Below, one piece after another: positions 1 to 10,134 of a stretch of DNA of 11,236 nucleotides. The DNA comes from Monoraphidium neglectum (taxonomy: Eukaryota > Chlorophyta > Chlorophyceae > Sphaeropleales > Selenastraceae), in assembly GCF_000611645.1 (NCBI RefSeq), contig NW_014012572.1, forward strand, positions 5,298-16,533, in the 5' to 3' direction. The translations under genes and the position numbers were made by a program. Position 1 is the first letter of the stretch. The number at the start of each line of letters is the position of its first letter. The notes under the pieces were generated by a model that saw nothing but the letters and a program-made list of their open reading frames with translations, was not told the origin of the DNA and searched no databases.

Positions 1-69
1 GGGGGGGGGGGGGTCGGGTGTCGCCGGGTACGGTTGGCTTCCGGACAAGGCCACCCATGTGGCATGGGA

Positions 70-2134
70 CTAGTAAAGAACCACTAGCACCCGCACGTGC
101 GAATCAAGAAGATACTGGAGGAGCTTGACAGTAAAAAAACCAGCAGCCGATAGGGCCAGCCAGACTGCAGCAGCACACTTGACGCCAGCATACCCGATGA
201 CGCAGGCATGCCCGAAGACCACCGCGCCTTGCCAGGCTCATGCAGGGCAGATGTCTGCCTGGCGCCCGTCCCGCCTCTACCCACCTCCACGTCAGCCTTC
301 TGCACGACGTCCCAAATGGTGATGTCGAAGAAGAGGTACGTGCCGCGCTCGCTATTGCCGCTGGGGCCCTTGGTCACAGGCGAGTTGGGCGCATGGATGA
401 ACCAACAGCGGTACTTTTTGTGCCACCACCTAGGAAGCCGCGCATGGAAGGGCGCGCACATGCACGGCCAGGTCAGTAAGGGCTGGAGCATTAAGTGCAT
501 TCTCCCCAAAGTAAAGTGCAAGGTGTCACTGCTTGAGCTGCACAGCAGGCACAAGGAGGTGGTGATTGAAAGCGTGCGTGTGGCAAAGGAGCGGGCCCAA
601 GGACGACCCACCCCATGCACCAGGGCCTGCTTTGGGCAGCACCCTGCCGTTGTTGCCCCGCACTGTGCTTCTCAGCCTACCATCCCCGACTGTAGAGCTC
701 ATCCGCTGCAATGAGCTGGGCCTCATCTTGGGGCATCGAGTAAAATATGTAGAACAGTGTCTCCTCCTTGAACTTGGCCAGGTAGCCCGGCTGCAGGCGC
801 GGCGGCGTGTGCTTGTAGCAAGCAGGAACCTGTACGATCATGGGGTGCCACCAGGGGGGTACACTTTGTGCACCGCAAGAGGGGCTCCGGCGATTCGCCG
901 ACCCCTGAGAATGTGACTCTTGGCAAGCATCCTAGTGCACAATCGCCGCCATTCCCCAGGCAATAGAGACAACTGTGCAATGAGCGGAACGCCACTTACA
1001 GCATGCATGCAGCACTGGAACACATGGCTTGACCAAGCCACATGACGCCGCCCCCTCCGCCTCGCACCTCGAATCCAGGCTCCCGCCGCAGGGGCGCGTC
1101 GCTGAGGGGTGACACCATCGACTTGTACAGCTGTTCAGGGCTGTTGAGGTTGAGCCCGAGGCTGGTGAGGTCGGTGCCCAGGGCCAGCATCGTCAGGTCC
1201 TGATCCGTCATGCGGATCACCTGCAGCAGACCCAGCAGCCCATAGCGGTCGCTTGCCGCAGCTGCACCCCCTGCCACGCCTCCCGACGCGGCGCCGCTCC
1301 CGCCGCCCAGGGCGCCGCCGCCAGGCCCGCCCTCCTTGCCATCTTTGGGGGCGCCGCCAGCTGCTGCTAAGGAGACTGCAGGAGCACCGCCATCAGGGAC
1401 ACCAACGCCCATGGCACCAGCAAAGCGCTTTGCAGCATCTGCTGCAATGCCCCCCGCACCCGCACCGACGCCCACGCCGCCCACGCCACCCACGCCTCCG
1501 CCGCCACCAAGGGCCGGGAAGTCGCTCTCATTCTGTATAGAAAAGTCAATCGCTTGCGTGCCACCGCCAATGGCTGCTGCACCCCCGGCGCCGCCTCCCA
1601 CCACTCCTACTGCGCCCGGGCCTGCCGCCTGCCGCCGCAGCGCCAGGGATGCATAAGAGTCGCCCACTTTGGCGCCTGGAGCGCCTGCCGAGGGGCGTGC
1701 CCCTGCTGCGGCGCCAAGAGCGGGAAACTCATCAGCCGCGAATGAAGGCCCTGCATCCCCCTCGCCGCCACCCCCGCCTGCTCCTGCAATGCCCGCATTC
1801 GCAGCTGCTGCGGCGGCCTGCTGCAGCTGGCCGACCAGTCCTGCGGCGCCGCCGGGCGCGCCAGCGGCGCCGGCCCCAAAGCCGCCGCCAACGCCGCCAA
1901 GTCCACGGTTGGCTAGCATCGCAGCAGCAGCAGCTGCCTGGCCCTGTGCAGCCTGAGCGGCATTGAGGTTGACGGCTCCGAGGCCGCCCTGCTTCAAGTT
2001 ACCCTGCTGCAGGAGGTTGAGGATGTCTGATGGCTGCCCAACACGACCGCCAAGCGGGTGCTGGCCTGCCATAGCCAGGCCGCCAAGTGTGTTGCCTCCA
2101 AGGTTGACAGCTCCAAACTGCTGTGCTGCTGCAA

Positions 2135-2198
<64 letters not shown>

Positions 2199-2609
2199 TT
2201 GCTGCTGTCGTTGCTGCTGCTGCTGCTGCTGTTGCTGCAGCTGCTGTAGCAGCTGCGGATTTTGGCCAGCTGCTGCTGCTGCTGCCGCAGCCGCAGCTGG
2301 ATTGCCGACAGCATTGGCACGCATGCCAGCCAGCAGCCGGCTCTGCGTCAGCTGTGGGTTCAGCTGGGCCGCGTTGAGGCCATCAAGTGGGTGGCCTGCC
2401 ATCTGGCCGGCGCCGGGAACGCCGACAAACCGCAGTTGCTGCAAGCCTGCCCCTTGCTGCAAACCGAAGTGCTGCTGCTGCTGTGCAGGCGCAGCAGAGG
2501 TCATCGCGGGCGCGCCGATGTAGGGTCCTCGGCCACCGAGCTGCTGCCCCAGCCCAGCTGCAAAGGCACCCTGGGCCTGGGGGAAAAAGTTTCTGAGCCC
2601 ATCTTGCAT
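70..2609 (-). CDS. NOT2: NOT2 (CNOT2 family) subunit of the CCR4-NOT complex, four-exon model
   Basis: Model, read on the minus strand: exon 1 2609-1068, exon 2 829-681, exon 3 429-285, tentative exon 4 123-70 (629 aa). Introns are GT-AG and each join keeps frame. NOT2 proteins help assemble the CCR4-NOT complex, which deadenylates mRNA and modulates transcription. ATG 2609 is the first ATG after an in-frame TAG at 2672-2670. Residues 1-454 are Gln/Ala/Gly-rich with polyQ (about 121-158) and two FPALG motifs (about 295-299 and in DFSIQNESDFPALG, about 355-368). Conserved blocks begin at about 455 with RYGLLGLLQVIRMTDQDL and LTSLGLNLNSPEQLYKS. Across the exon 1-2 join PGFE-VPACYKH matches the family's PEF-VPQCY region. 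The NOT box follows: LQPGYLAKFKEETLFYIFYS, MPQDEAQLIAADELYSRGW, then WWHKKYRCWFIHAP and SERGTYLFFD. Exons 1-3 are secure. The last exon (17 residues, LLQYLLDSHVRVLVVLY, AAG acceptor) is a guess, and the true end may lie left of the window. Confidence 0.9.
2137..2249 (-). repeat. CAG/CAA polyglutamine-coding tract in NOT2 exon 1
   Basis: On the plus strand this is a nearly uninterrupted run of CTG with some TTG and one TCG. Read on the minus strand it is CAG/CAA coding about 37 Gln with one Arg (residues about 121-158 of NOT2). The longest pure CTG block is about 13 units at its left end (2138-2176), and mixed CTG/TTG units follow. A polyalanine run (residues about 105-114) sits just N-terminal. 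The tract lies in the non-conserved N-terminal half, so its length is probably free to vary. A triplet microsatellite like this can differ between strains. Confidence 0.9.
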
Positions 2610-5126
2610 CGTGCACCAGCCTGTTCGGCAGTCGCGACCGGTGCGTGCTGGGTCCAAGCCCCAGCACTGCTAGACTGATCCTGAGAGTTGATTGACACAC
2701 CTCCACGCCGCGCAAGTCGTGCGTCCGCCCGTGCCTGGTACGGATGATCTCACCGCAAGGGGTCCCCACACGGCCTATGCGAGCATAAACCGAAAATTCT
2801 TTTGCACGGTGCTCAGCATCCTGCGACGTGCGTGTCGCAAACGCCGTTCATTACTATGCGGAGGAGGACGTGTGGGGAAGCTGTTGAAGTCGAGCATCCT
2901 ATTGAGGCAGCAACACTTGGTTGGTGCAGAAGCATCGTCACCCTTCATCATTACTGAGGTACGCCATCATAATTGGCAGGACGCCCGGCCCCTCTTGCTG
3001 GACGTGTCAGTGCGCGGTCAAGGGTGGGGTGCCTGCGGGTGCGTCCGCTGCCCCTGACAGCGAGATTCTACACATGCACCCAAACGTCGTGCGTGACATT
3101 GGACTGGTGCGTTTTGAACACTCACCCAATTCATCGGTTTTTGTTTGATGACTTCCTGCCCCTACACCATGGCTGCTGGCCCCTCGCACCCCCGCTGCCC
3201 CACCCCGTGCCGTCCCACACTCCCACTCTGGCGGAAGTTCTTACCTGACAGGCTCTGGGTGCAACCCCAGGAAGCGGCAGAGATGATTGTGCATAGGACA
3301 AATATTGCACAGGCACGTGTGCAGAAGCCCCGGCGTGACAGCCAGGAACAAGCCGCTGCAGAACGGTCGCAGCCTTTGGATGATCTCCGCCACGCAGCGT
3401 TTGCACACTGGTGGCACCAACAGGGCTTGCCTACCCCCAGCCATGAAGGGAAGCTGGGGGCAAGCTCCGGCGCCACAGGCACGCGAAGAACAGTGCTTCA
3501 CACCTTCTAAAGACAAGGCCCCGTCCCGCTCAAGCATTTGCGTGCACAACAGGCAGGGCTGTTTTCAGAGGCCTGGGTGGGTGAGGCGGCGAACCTGACT
3601 GCCCAACCGCACCTTGTGTTTGACACAGCGTGCGTAGGGACAGAACCTGGGGGGGGGCACAGAGGTAGGGCGCGTGGTTTGAACGAGGCCGGAGGAACAA
3701 GACGGGCGCTCAACTGGAGGGGGTGGGCACCTGGTTATCTCGCCAGCTGCAGCTGCCCTGGGAGCTGATCGGTGCGGCAGTTGTTGAGCAGGATCCACAT
3801 GTGAAGAACGAAGGCGCACATTACAGAGAGAATTGTCCGACGCCAGCGGGAAAGTGGTGGGCGGCAGGTGAGCGGGCGCCAGCTGCAGCCGGCAAGCCGC
3901 TAGATTCAGGCAGGCTGTCTGAGGGTATGTTGGGCAGGCCGTGCCGCGACACACGCTTGTCCGTCCTGCCTGCAAGCGGTGATATTCAAGCCCAGTGGAC
4001 AGGTTCAGCAACCGCCACAGTACCTTCTGCCTGATGGATCTCAAGCATCAAGCGCTTCTCATCAGGCTGCCCATTTATGACATCATCGCTCAGCGCGGCC
4101 AACCGCTACTACCCCCTTGCCGGCCATCGTCCCTGCCGGCCACATTGGGTCTGCCGCCGCTGCCTGCAGCGCGCCGCCAGCACCGCCCGGCTGTTGCCGA
4201 ACCAAGCCGTCGTGAGACGGGCGGCGCTCGAATTGACTGGCCACACCGCTGGGGTGCTGTCAGAATTCAGTTTGGTAACCGCAAGATTGATTAGTGGTGC
4301 TGCTGATTACTAACGGGTCATGAAGGCTGCGCATGGCGCAGTCCAAAAACTTTGGCTTTCATAAACCGGAATGTTGCGTGCGTGCGTATGCGTGTGTGCG
4401 CCGGCAGACACAAGATCAAGCAGACTGCTGCCACTCAGTACGGCTTTGCTGCAGCACTTCAGGGAGTTGGGTTGATGTGCGTGGCCGTCTCTGTGGCGCG
4501 GGTACAGGGCAGCTGTGCAAGCTGCAGGTAAAATGCTGCTGCGCTTCCACTTGATTAATGCATGTCATGGGATGCATGTCCTGTATTCAACTTATTCACA
4601 CGCCAGGTGGAACGCTCGGTGAGTGGGTGCGATCCCCTGGCCGGTAGGCCGGCGACTGCCGGAGCCATCAACAGCACGGCTGCATGCATATCTGCCGATT
4701 CTTCGGCACAATGCGCTTGGCGTATGCACAAGATCAGTTTCTTGAGATTGAGACACCATTTGCAGTTTTGTAGGGGTGGCTTGACCACAACGGAACACTG
4801 GGGCAAAGTGGGCAGAGCGCAAAGATTGCCGTGCCCGTGACGCTGGCGGCCCACCGTCGTCCCAATGAGCCAACGGTCATCCTTGTTCCTGGAAACTCGT
4901 AAAACTATATTTGTTGGCTTTCGATCATACTTCCGAATGACCGCGGAAACTGAGAAACCTGCCCGACGCCTTTCGGAGTGCCTTTTCGCCTGGGATGCCT
5001 CAAAGACCCCAATACGGTACGCGCTGTTGATAATGCTGATATATGCAACCTACTACACCTGCTGTTCAACTCAACGGGCTATGAGGCTTTAGACTTGAGC
5101 CAGAGCGAGCCAGAGCGATCTGCGCG
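2610..5126. other. Divergent intergenic region between NOT2 and the cryptochrome gene
   Basis: These 2.5 kb separate the start codons of two genes transcribed away from each other, so they should contain both promoters and 5' leaders. I found no open frame with recognisable protein motifs and no tRNA or rRNA. Visible items are an isolated G-box CACGTG at 3314-3319, a near-CRE TGACATCA at 4078-4085, a small hairpin TGCCGA-TTCT-TCGGCA at 4693-4708, a G9 run near 3650, and GT-rich simple sequence near 4376-4400. The interval also has splice-donor-like strings: minus strand CAG/GTAAGA at 3247-3239, and plus strand GTGAGT near 4619. They could mark introns in the 5' leaders. No TATA box or initiator could be assigned with confidence. 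Confidence 0.6.
5097..5116 (+). repeat. Two tandem 10-bp units in the cryptochrome 5' leader
   Basis: GAGCCAGAGC occurs twice back to back, ending 10 bases before the cryptochrome ATG at 5127. An in-frame TGA lies at 5082-5084, so the repeat is upstream of the coding region in the same frame and is probably transcribed leader. It may be only a small slippage duplication. Confidence 0.7.
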
Positions 5127-8100
5127 ATGGAGCCGCAGTTCGACACTGCCATCGTCTGGTTTAGGCGAGACTGCAGGGCGTATGATGCCCCCGCGCTGTT
5201 GGCGGCCCTGGGCGCGGCGAGGTCCGTGATACCCGTGTTCATCTGGGCCGTCGAGGAGGAGGGCCAGTTCCAACCTGGCAGGCAGACACGGTGAGCGTGT
5301 TTTGTGCTTGGGGTACAACCCACGCACCAGGTGGTGGGGCACGGATGCCCTGATACGGCGCGCCCGGACTGCCCCTTTGAGCACTCACCGCGGGCCGTTG
5401 CCTTGCGCGGATGAGCGAACATCTTTGTATTCTTTTCTCGTCGCCGTGATGGCTGGTGGTCGCCTGTGACCTGCACAAGAGCCCAGGTTGGAAGCGCACG
5501 TGTGGCGCGTCTCCGCGCCATGCTTGCATCACCCCAACCTGCACTGCCCCTTTGCCACTTCGCGCCTGCGTTTCCTGCAGGTGGTGGTTCAGGGAGACTG
5601 TGCGCCACCTAGGCGAACGCCTAGAGCAGCTTGGCTCACGGCTGGTGCTGCGGCGAGCGCCTGACAGTGCATCTGCGCTTCGCGCCCTGGTGCTACAGAC
5701 CGGTGCCCAGGCGGTCTTTTTTAACCACTTGTACGACAGCATCAGCATGGTGCGCGATCAGCAGATCAAGGACGAGCTGCGCAGTATGAACGTTGCGGCG
5801 CACAGCTTCAACGCAGACCTGCTTTACGAGCCCTGGCAGGTGCTGGACGACGATGGACAGGTGCGGCGTGCCAGAACTGGGCATGGGGGCTGTCGGGTGG
5901 GGTAGGGTTGTATGGAGGCATCGCTCTGTGGTGTAGAGGTCTGTGCGTACATTTTGCGGCTTTAGAACAGCAGGCACTTCACCTTTGGGCAGGGAAACAT
6001 GACTCACCCCCTTGCCCCACAGCCTTGAGACTCTGGTGCAGCGGGAACCCCCCCTAAACTGCTCTTCTCTTTCAACCTGCAGCCCTTCACAACGTTCAAG
6101 TCGTACTGGGACAAGTGCCTGGCGATGCCCTACCCCCCTCCGCTGCCGCTGCCCGAGCCGCCAGCCCTGTTGCCCGCGGTACCCACAGACGTTCAATCAC
6201 TGGCAATTGATGAGGTGGCCCCCCCCCCCTTCCCCGGGCGCTGCTGAACTTGTCTGCTCGGAGCATGGGCGAGCTTTCATCGGGCGGCATTATCAGCGCT
6301 TTTTCAACAACAAGGTATAAGTGCATTGTTTGAAGATCCCGCTCCTGGCGACGGCAGGAGGATGCAGCCGCCCTGCGGCTGCGCGTTGCATGGACCCAAC
6401 CCACCTACGGCCTTCAACTCTCTCCCATCAGGTGGACTGGTTCATGACGCGTGAGCAGGAGGCGTCGGTGGAGGCGCTGTCGCACCGCTGGGACCCCTCA
6501 GGGGCTGAGGCTGTCCGTCGGCTGGAGGCCTTTCTGCAATCGGTGGGTTCCGGCGGCGCCTCACAACCAGCAGATCTTGGGGTGGTGGCGGGGGCCGGAG
6601 GGTTTTGGAGGGGCACGTACGGCGCCCAAGCCAGCGCCAAGGGCTGGCTGGTCATCAAGCACATTGTCAACCTCTCTTGTGTGGAGGGCTTGTACAACAC
6701 AGTTTTTCGACATGTCCGTGCGCATCCTAAACTCGGTTCGCAGGGCCTGCCTATGTTTGAACATGACCGCGCCAAGACAGACCGCGAGTCCACAACCATG
6801 CTGTCGCCTTGGATCCACGCCGGCAGCATCAGCGTCAGGCACATTTACTACCGTGTGGCGCAGGTGCGATGGTTTCTGCAGGTCACGCTTGCGCCTGGGT
6901 ATTGTTTTGCTCTTGACCTTTGGATCATCAACGCCCTGTTGTTTGGGGATAGGCGGGGCATTGGGGTGCTCCTCGCGGTCAAAGTCATTTGCCAGAAGGC
7001 GCAGGGACACAACCAGCACTGTGTCTGTGACAACCCTACTCGCGCAGAAGCACACCGAGTGGCAAGCCGGCGACACCGATCGCGGCCCGAGCTGCTTGGA
7101 CTTTGTGCAGCAGCTCGGCTACCGCGAGTACAGCCGGTGGGGGTCTTTAAGAAGCGGCAACGCGCATGGCCGTGGTGGTGGTGTGCGGCACCTGGCTCAT
7201 ACTCAGGGGGGCGCCGTTATCGGCGCAGTCCTTTGCTGTGGTGCCTCGGCGCAGTGAACTGCATCCCTTCCCCCCTCCCACGTCACCCCCCCTGCCCTCT
7301 CCAGGTACTTGTCGTTCCACTTCCCCTTCATGACAGACCGCTCCATGCTGGCTCACCTCAGGGCCGTGCCCTGGCGGCTGGACCAGCACGCTTTCAAGGC
7401 CTGGCGCCAGGGACTGACCGGTGAGGCACCACCCATGTGTAGAGGCCGCATGCATCGCATTTTGAATGAGTACCGCCAGGGCAGGCCGCCCCCCCAGCTG
7501 CAGTCCCTGGAGTTTCCTGAGCTGTTCAACAGAGTGCGCCTGTGACAGTTTTTAGCAACCCACCTGCTGCCTCATTATTGCGTCCTCGCCCTGCCTGGCG
7601 AGCAGGCTACCCTCTCGTGGACGCGGGCATGCGCCAGCTGTGGAGCATGGGGTGGTGCCACAACCGCGTGCGCGTGGTGGCGGCATCCTTCATGGTCAAA
7701 AACCTGCTGCTGCCCTGGCAGTGGGGGCTCAAGCACCTGTGGGACTGCCAGATTGACGCGGACCTGGAGTGCGACGCCCTCGGGTGGTGCGCCCCCCCTT
7801 TGCCTCGAGGAGGGGTATACGGGATGTAGTGCATGTGTGGTTGCGCACTGGTCTTGCAGTTGATGCACGGTGATGCTGAAGTTACGGCCTTCTGGTTTCT
7901 CCCTTGCTTCACGCGCCGTTCTTGTGTGCTTGCCTCCCCCCTACTGCCATCCACCTCGGGCGACTGTGCAGGCAGTACGTTGCCGGCTGCCTAGCTGATG
8001 CGCACCCCTTCAGTTACATGATTGATCTGGACCAGGAGTGGAGGTGAGGGTTTTCAAATTGCCGAAGTGACAACGCCTCATTTTTTTGCACTTCTTTTGC

Positions 8101-9898
8101 GGCATGGCCGTGTTGCAGCACAGGTGTGGCAGCATCGTGCAGGTGTGATGTGCTGGGCTGCCCCCTGCTACCTTGTTGCCCCTGCAGGCAAGCCCTGGGC
8201 AAAAAACAGCCAGCCGCCCCTGCACCTGCCGTCCACCCACCCAGCGACCCTCTCCCCACAATACCCCTCTAATCATGTGCTCACCTGTCACACCCCCCTC
8301 CTCCACCCCTCTTCACAGGCGTTTTGACCCTGACGGCCACTACGTGCGCCGCTGGCTGCCGGTGCTGAGCCAGCTACCAGCGGAGTATATCCACCAGCCC
8401 TGGAAGGCGCCGCCAGAGGTCCTCGAGGAGGCTGGTAAGGCGGGGAAGCTGGGGGACTACCTCACCATGGGGGCGAGCAACGCAGCTGCTGTACCGCCGT
8501 TCACATATCTGTGTTCGCAACAGTGGTTTGCTTACAGCCTGGGGCCTCGACATATGGGCAAACTGCCTGGTTGTGTAGCAGTAACGCGCCAGTACCGCCT
8601 GCCGCAAACTGGCACCTGGGGCAGCGCGTCTGCTTGGCTGTCACCTGGCCCCCACACCTGTTATCTGGCCCTGCTTGGCCAGGCGTGGAGCTGGGCTTCA
8701 ACTACCCATGGCCCATCATCAGCACGGATGCCTCCCGCGAGGGTGTTGAGTTTGCGTCATCGGTGGTGGAGCGCTGCTACGCGCAGCAGCAAGAGCAGCA
8801 ACAGGGCGGCAGCAAGGGCGCTGGAGGCACAGGTTCGGGCTCCGGCACAGGCACTGGATTCAACCTCGCCCACCCTGAAACCGGCACGCGGGTGTGCGAG
8901 GCACAAGGGCCGAGCGGCAGCAGCGGCGGCAGCGAGGTCACAGGCGGCGGCGCGATGCCACGCAAGGTGCGGCTGATTATGCTCTCACTGGTGACCTGCT
9001 TTTGGCCAACCTCGTACCGTTTTGACCGCACGCCCTTGATGTTTTTACAAGTCGTTACACGCATGATTGGGCAAGCCAAGCAGCCGCAGGCCCTCAAGCT
9101 GCGGTTTTGCGTGGGCCACCCAAGCCCGTTCCAGTCAAACCCCACACCACCCTTTTGCACCTCAATCTGCAGGAACCCTATCGCCCGCCCACTGACCCCG
9201 CGCTGATGACGGCATTTCTGGAAGCGGCGCGTGAAGGTGCCAGCTGGCAGGCGCGGCTGCCAGAGCTGCACGATGTGGAGCGCGCCGCGTGCGCCGTGCT
9301 GGCCACAGGCGCGCAGTACGACGCCATGCTTGTGGAGGGGCCACTGAATGGTGGCGGCGGCGCAGCTGGCGCATCTGGCCACCCGTTCTTCCTGGGCCGA
9401 CGCGGCGGGCGTGTAGCGCCTGCGCCGGTTGCTTCTGCGAGCGGGTCGGCAAGCGGTGGCCCTGACGGGACGTACGGGGAGGAGGACGAAGAGGTCTCAG
9501 AGAGCGTGGACACATTCACCGCTGACAGTGCCCCCGAGGTGCAGTCGGCTGGGGGCGGCGTTCGGACCCAGCCGCAGCGCACCCGTCTGCAGCGGCACGA
9601 GGGGGCTGAAAGCGATGAGGTGATGTCAGAGTCCCGCAGCGCCTGCACCAGCACCAGCGACGACGACATAGAGGGGCCGGCTGACTCTGCGGATGAGGTT
9701 TGCGATGGCGTAGCCGTACCCCCGGGGGCCCGCGGCAGCGTGTCGCTTTTGACGGGCGAGAGCTGCATCCGCGCCAGGCGCAGCGGCACCAAGCGCCTTG
9801 CAGCTCGACCGCGACCCAGCGGCCAAGACGACGGCGGTCACGCGGACTGGGAAGGTAAAGTCGTGAAGGACGGTGCGCGGGAGGCTATGGTCGCTTGA
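5127..9898 (+). CDS. CPH1: Plant-type cryptochrome (CPH1/pCRY-like blue-light receptor), 12 exons
   Basis: Exons: 5127-5290, 5581-5860, 6083-6214, 6432-6542, 6744-6863, 7048-7136, 7305-7420, 7606-7786, 7972-8043, 8319-8434, 8683-8966, 9173-9898. All introns are GT-AG and the sum is 2391 nt (796 aa). ATG 5127 is the first after in-frame TGA 5082 and has G at -3 and +4. The alpha/beta domain opens with [26 protein letters not shown] and [10 protein letters not shown]. The FAD-binding domain has [53 protein letters not shown] and [17 protein letters not shown]394 and Trp triad W398, W375, W322 correspond to AtCRY1 D396, W400, W377, W324. The Asp, instead of photolyase Asn, marks a plant-type photoreceptor. 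[13 protein letters not shown] closes the conserved part near residue 490. The extension 491-796 has a Gln/Gly/Ser linker, acidic clusters (656-664, 700-735) and a basic NLS-like patch (753-768). Family members bind FAD and signal in blue light, often in the nucleus. The CPH1 symbol rests on resemblance. A GTAAAG at 9855 leaves an alternative C-terminus possible. Confidence 0.93.
6543..6743 (+). other. Cryptochrome intron 4, 201 nt, open in frame
   Basis: The intron starts GTGGGT after residue S229 and ends TTCGCAG. Splicing joins FLQS to [17 protein letters not shown], which matches the family, so removal is the functional form. Its length is a multiple of three and it has no stop in the coding frame, so a retained copy would add 67 residues. 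The other cryptochrome introns are either not a multiple of three or not seen to stay open in the coding frame. Confidence 0.85.
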
Positions 9899-10115
9899 GC
9901 AGCTGCATCGCAGTGCTTGTGGCGATGCGGAGGTGATTGCGCGCCTTGTTGGCTCAGCAGCGCGGTATTGCTGCTGGCAGGACCAGGGCAGGCCAGTCGT
10001 TCAAGGCTCCAAGCTTGCAACCCCTTCAAGCTAGGCGTGTGCTGCACTCATGCGGCCTGTGCTCGGCTCAAGAGTGACCCCTGCAACGTGGGGTTGTCCA
10101 TGTGCACGCCTCACC

Positions 10116-10134
10116 AACGTGCTCGGAGCACGTT
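10116..10134. repeat. Perfect 9-bp inverted repeat with a 1-base centre
   Basis: AACGTGCTC, centre G, GAGCACGTT. It lies in the predicted cryptochrome 3' UTR. As RNA the loop would be too tight, so it is better read as a DNA palindrome, or as a hairpin with the inner pairs open. No function can be assigned. Confidence 0.7.

Noticed and set aside
1..12. Run of twelve G at the left edge, considered as telomere or special structure
   Set aside because: It is not a telomeric unit and it sits at the window boundary. A homopolymer or assembly edge is the simpler reading.
1963..2523. Long plus-strand frames full of Cys, Leu or Ala opposite the polyQ tract
   Set aside because: They are antisense readings of the CTG/CAG repeat and of NOT2 exon 1, whose minus-strand product has clear family motifs.
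2610..2657. An N-terminal extension of NOT2 starting at TTG 2657
   Set aside because: TTG is not an expected start in a nuclear gene. ATG 2609 is the first ATG after an in-frame stop.
3007..4044. Several overlapping open frames of 60-160 codons on both strands of the intergenic region
   Set aside because: They overlap one another, show no family motifs and are expected by chance in GC-rich sequence.
4693..4708. Hairpin TGCCGA-TTCT-TCGGCA considered as a terminator or RNA element
   Set aside because: A 6-bp stem with no T-run in a eukaryotic intergenic region is common by chance.
6321..7424. A 367-codon continuous plus-strand frame
   Set aside because: It covers cryptochrome exons 4 and 5 but runs through introns 4 and 5 and then leaves the coding frame. 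The spliced model matches the family at every join.
5127..9898. DNA photolyase or CRY-DASH as an alternative identity
   Set aside because: The flavin-facing Asn of photolyases is Asp here (D394), the surrounding motifs follow plant-type cryptochromes, and a long C-terminal extension is present.
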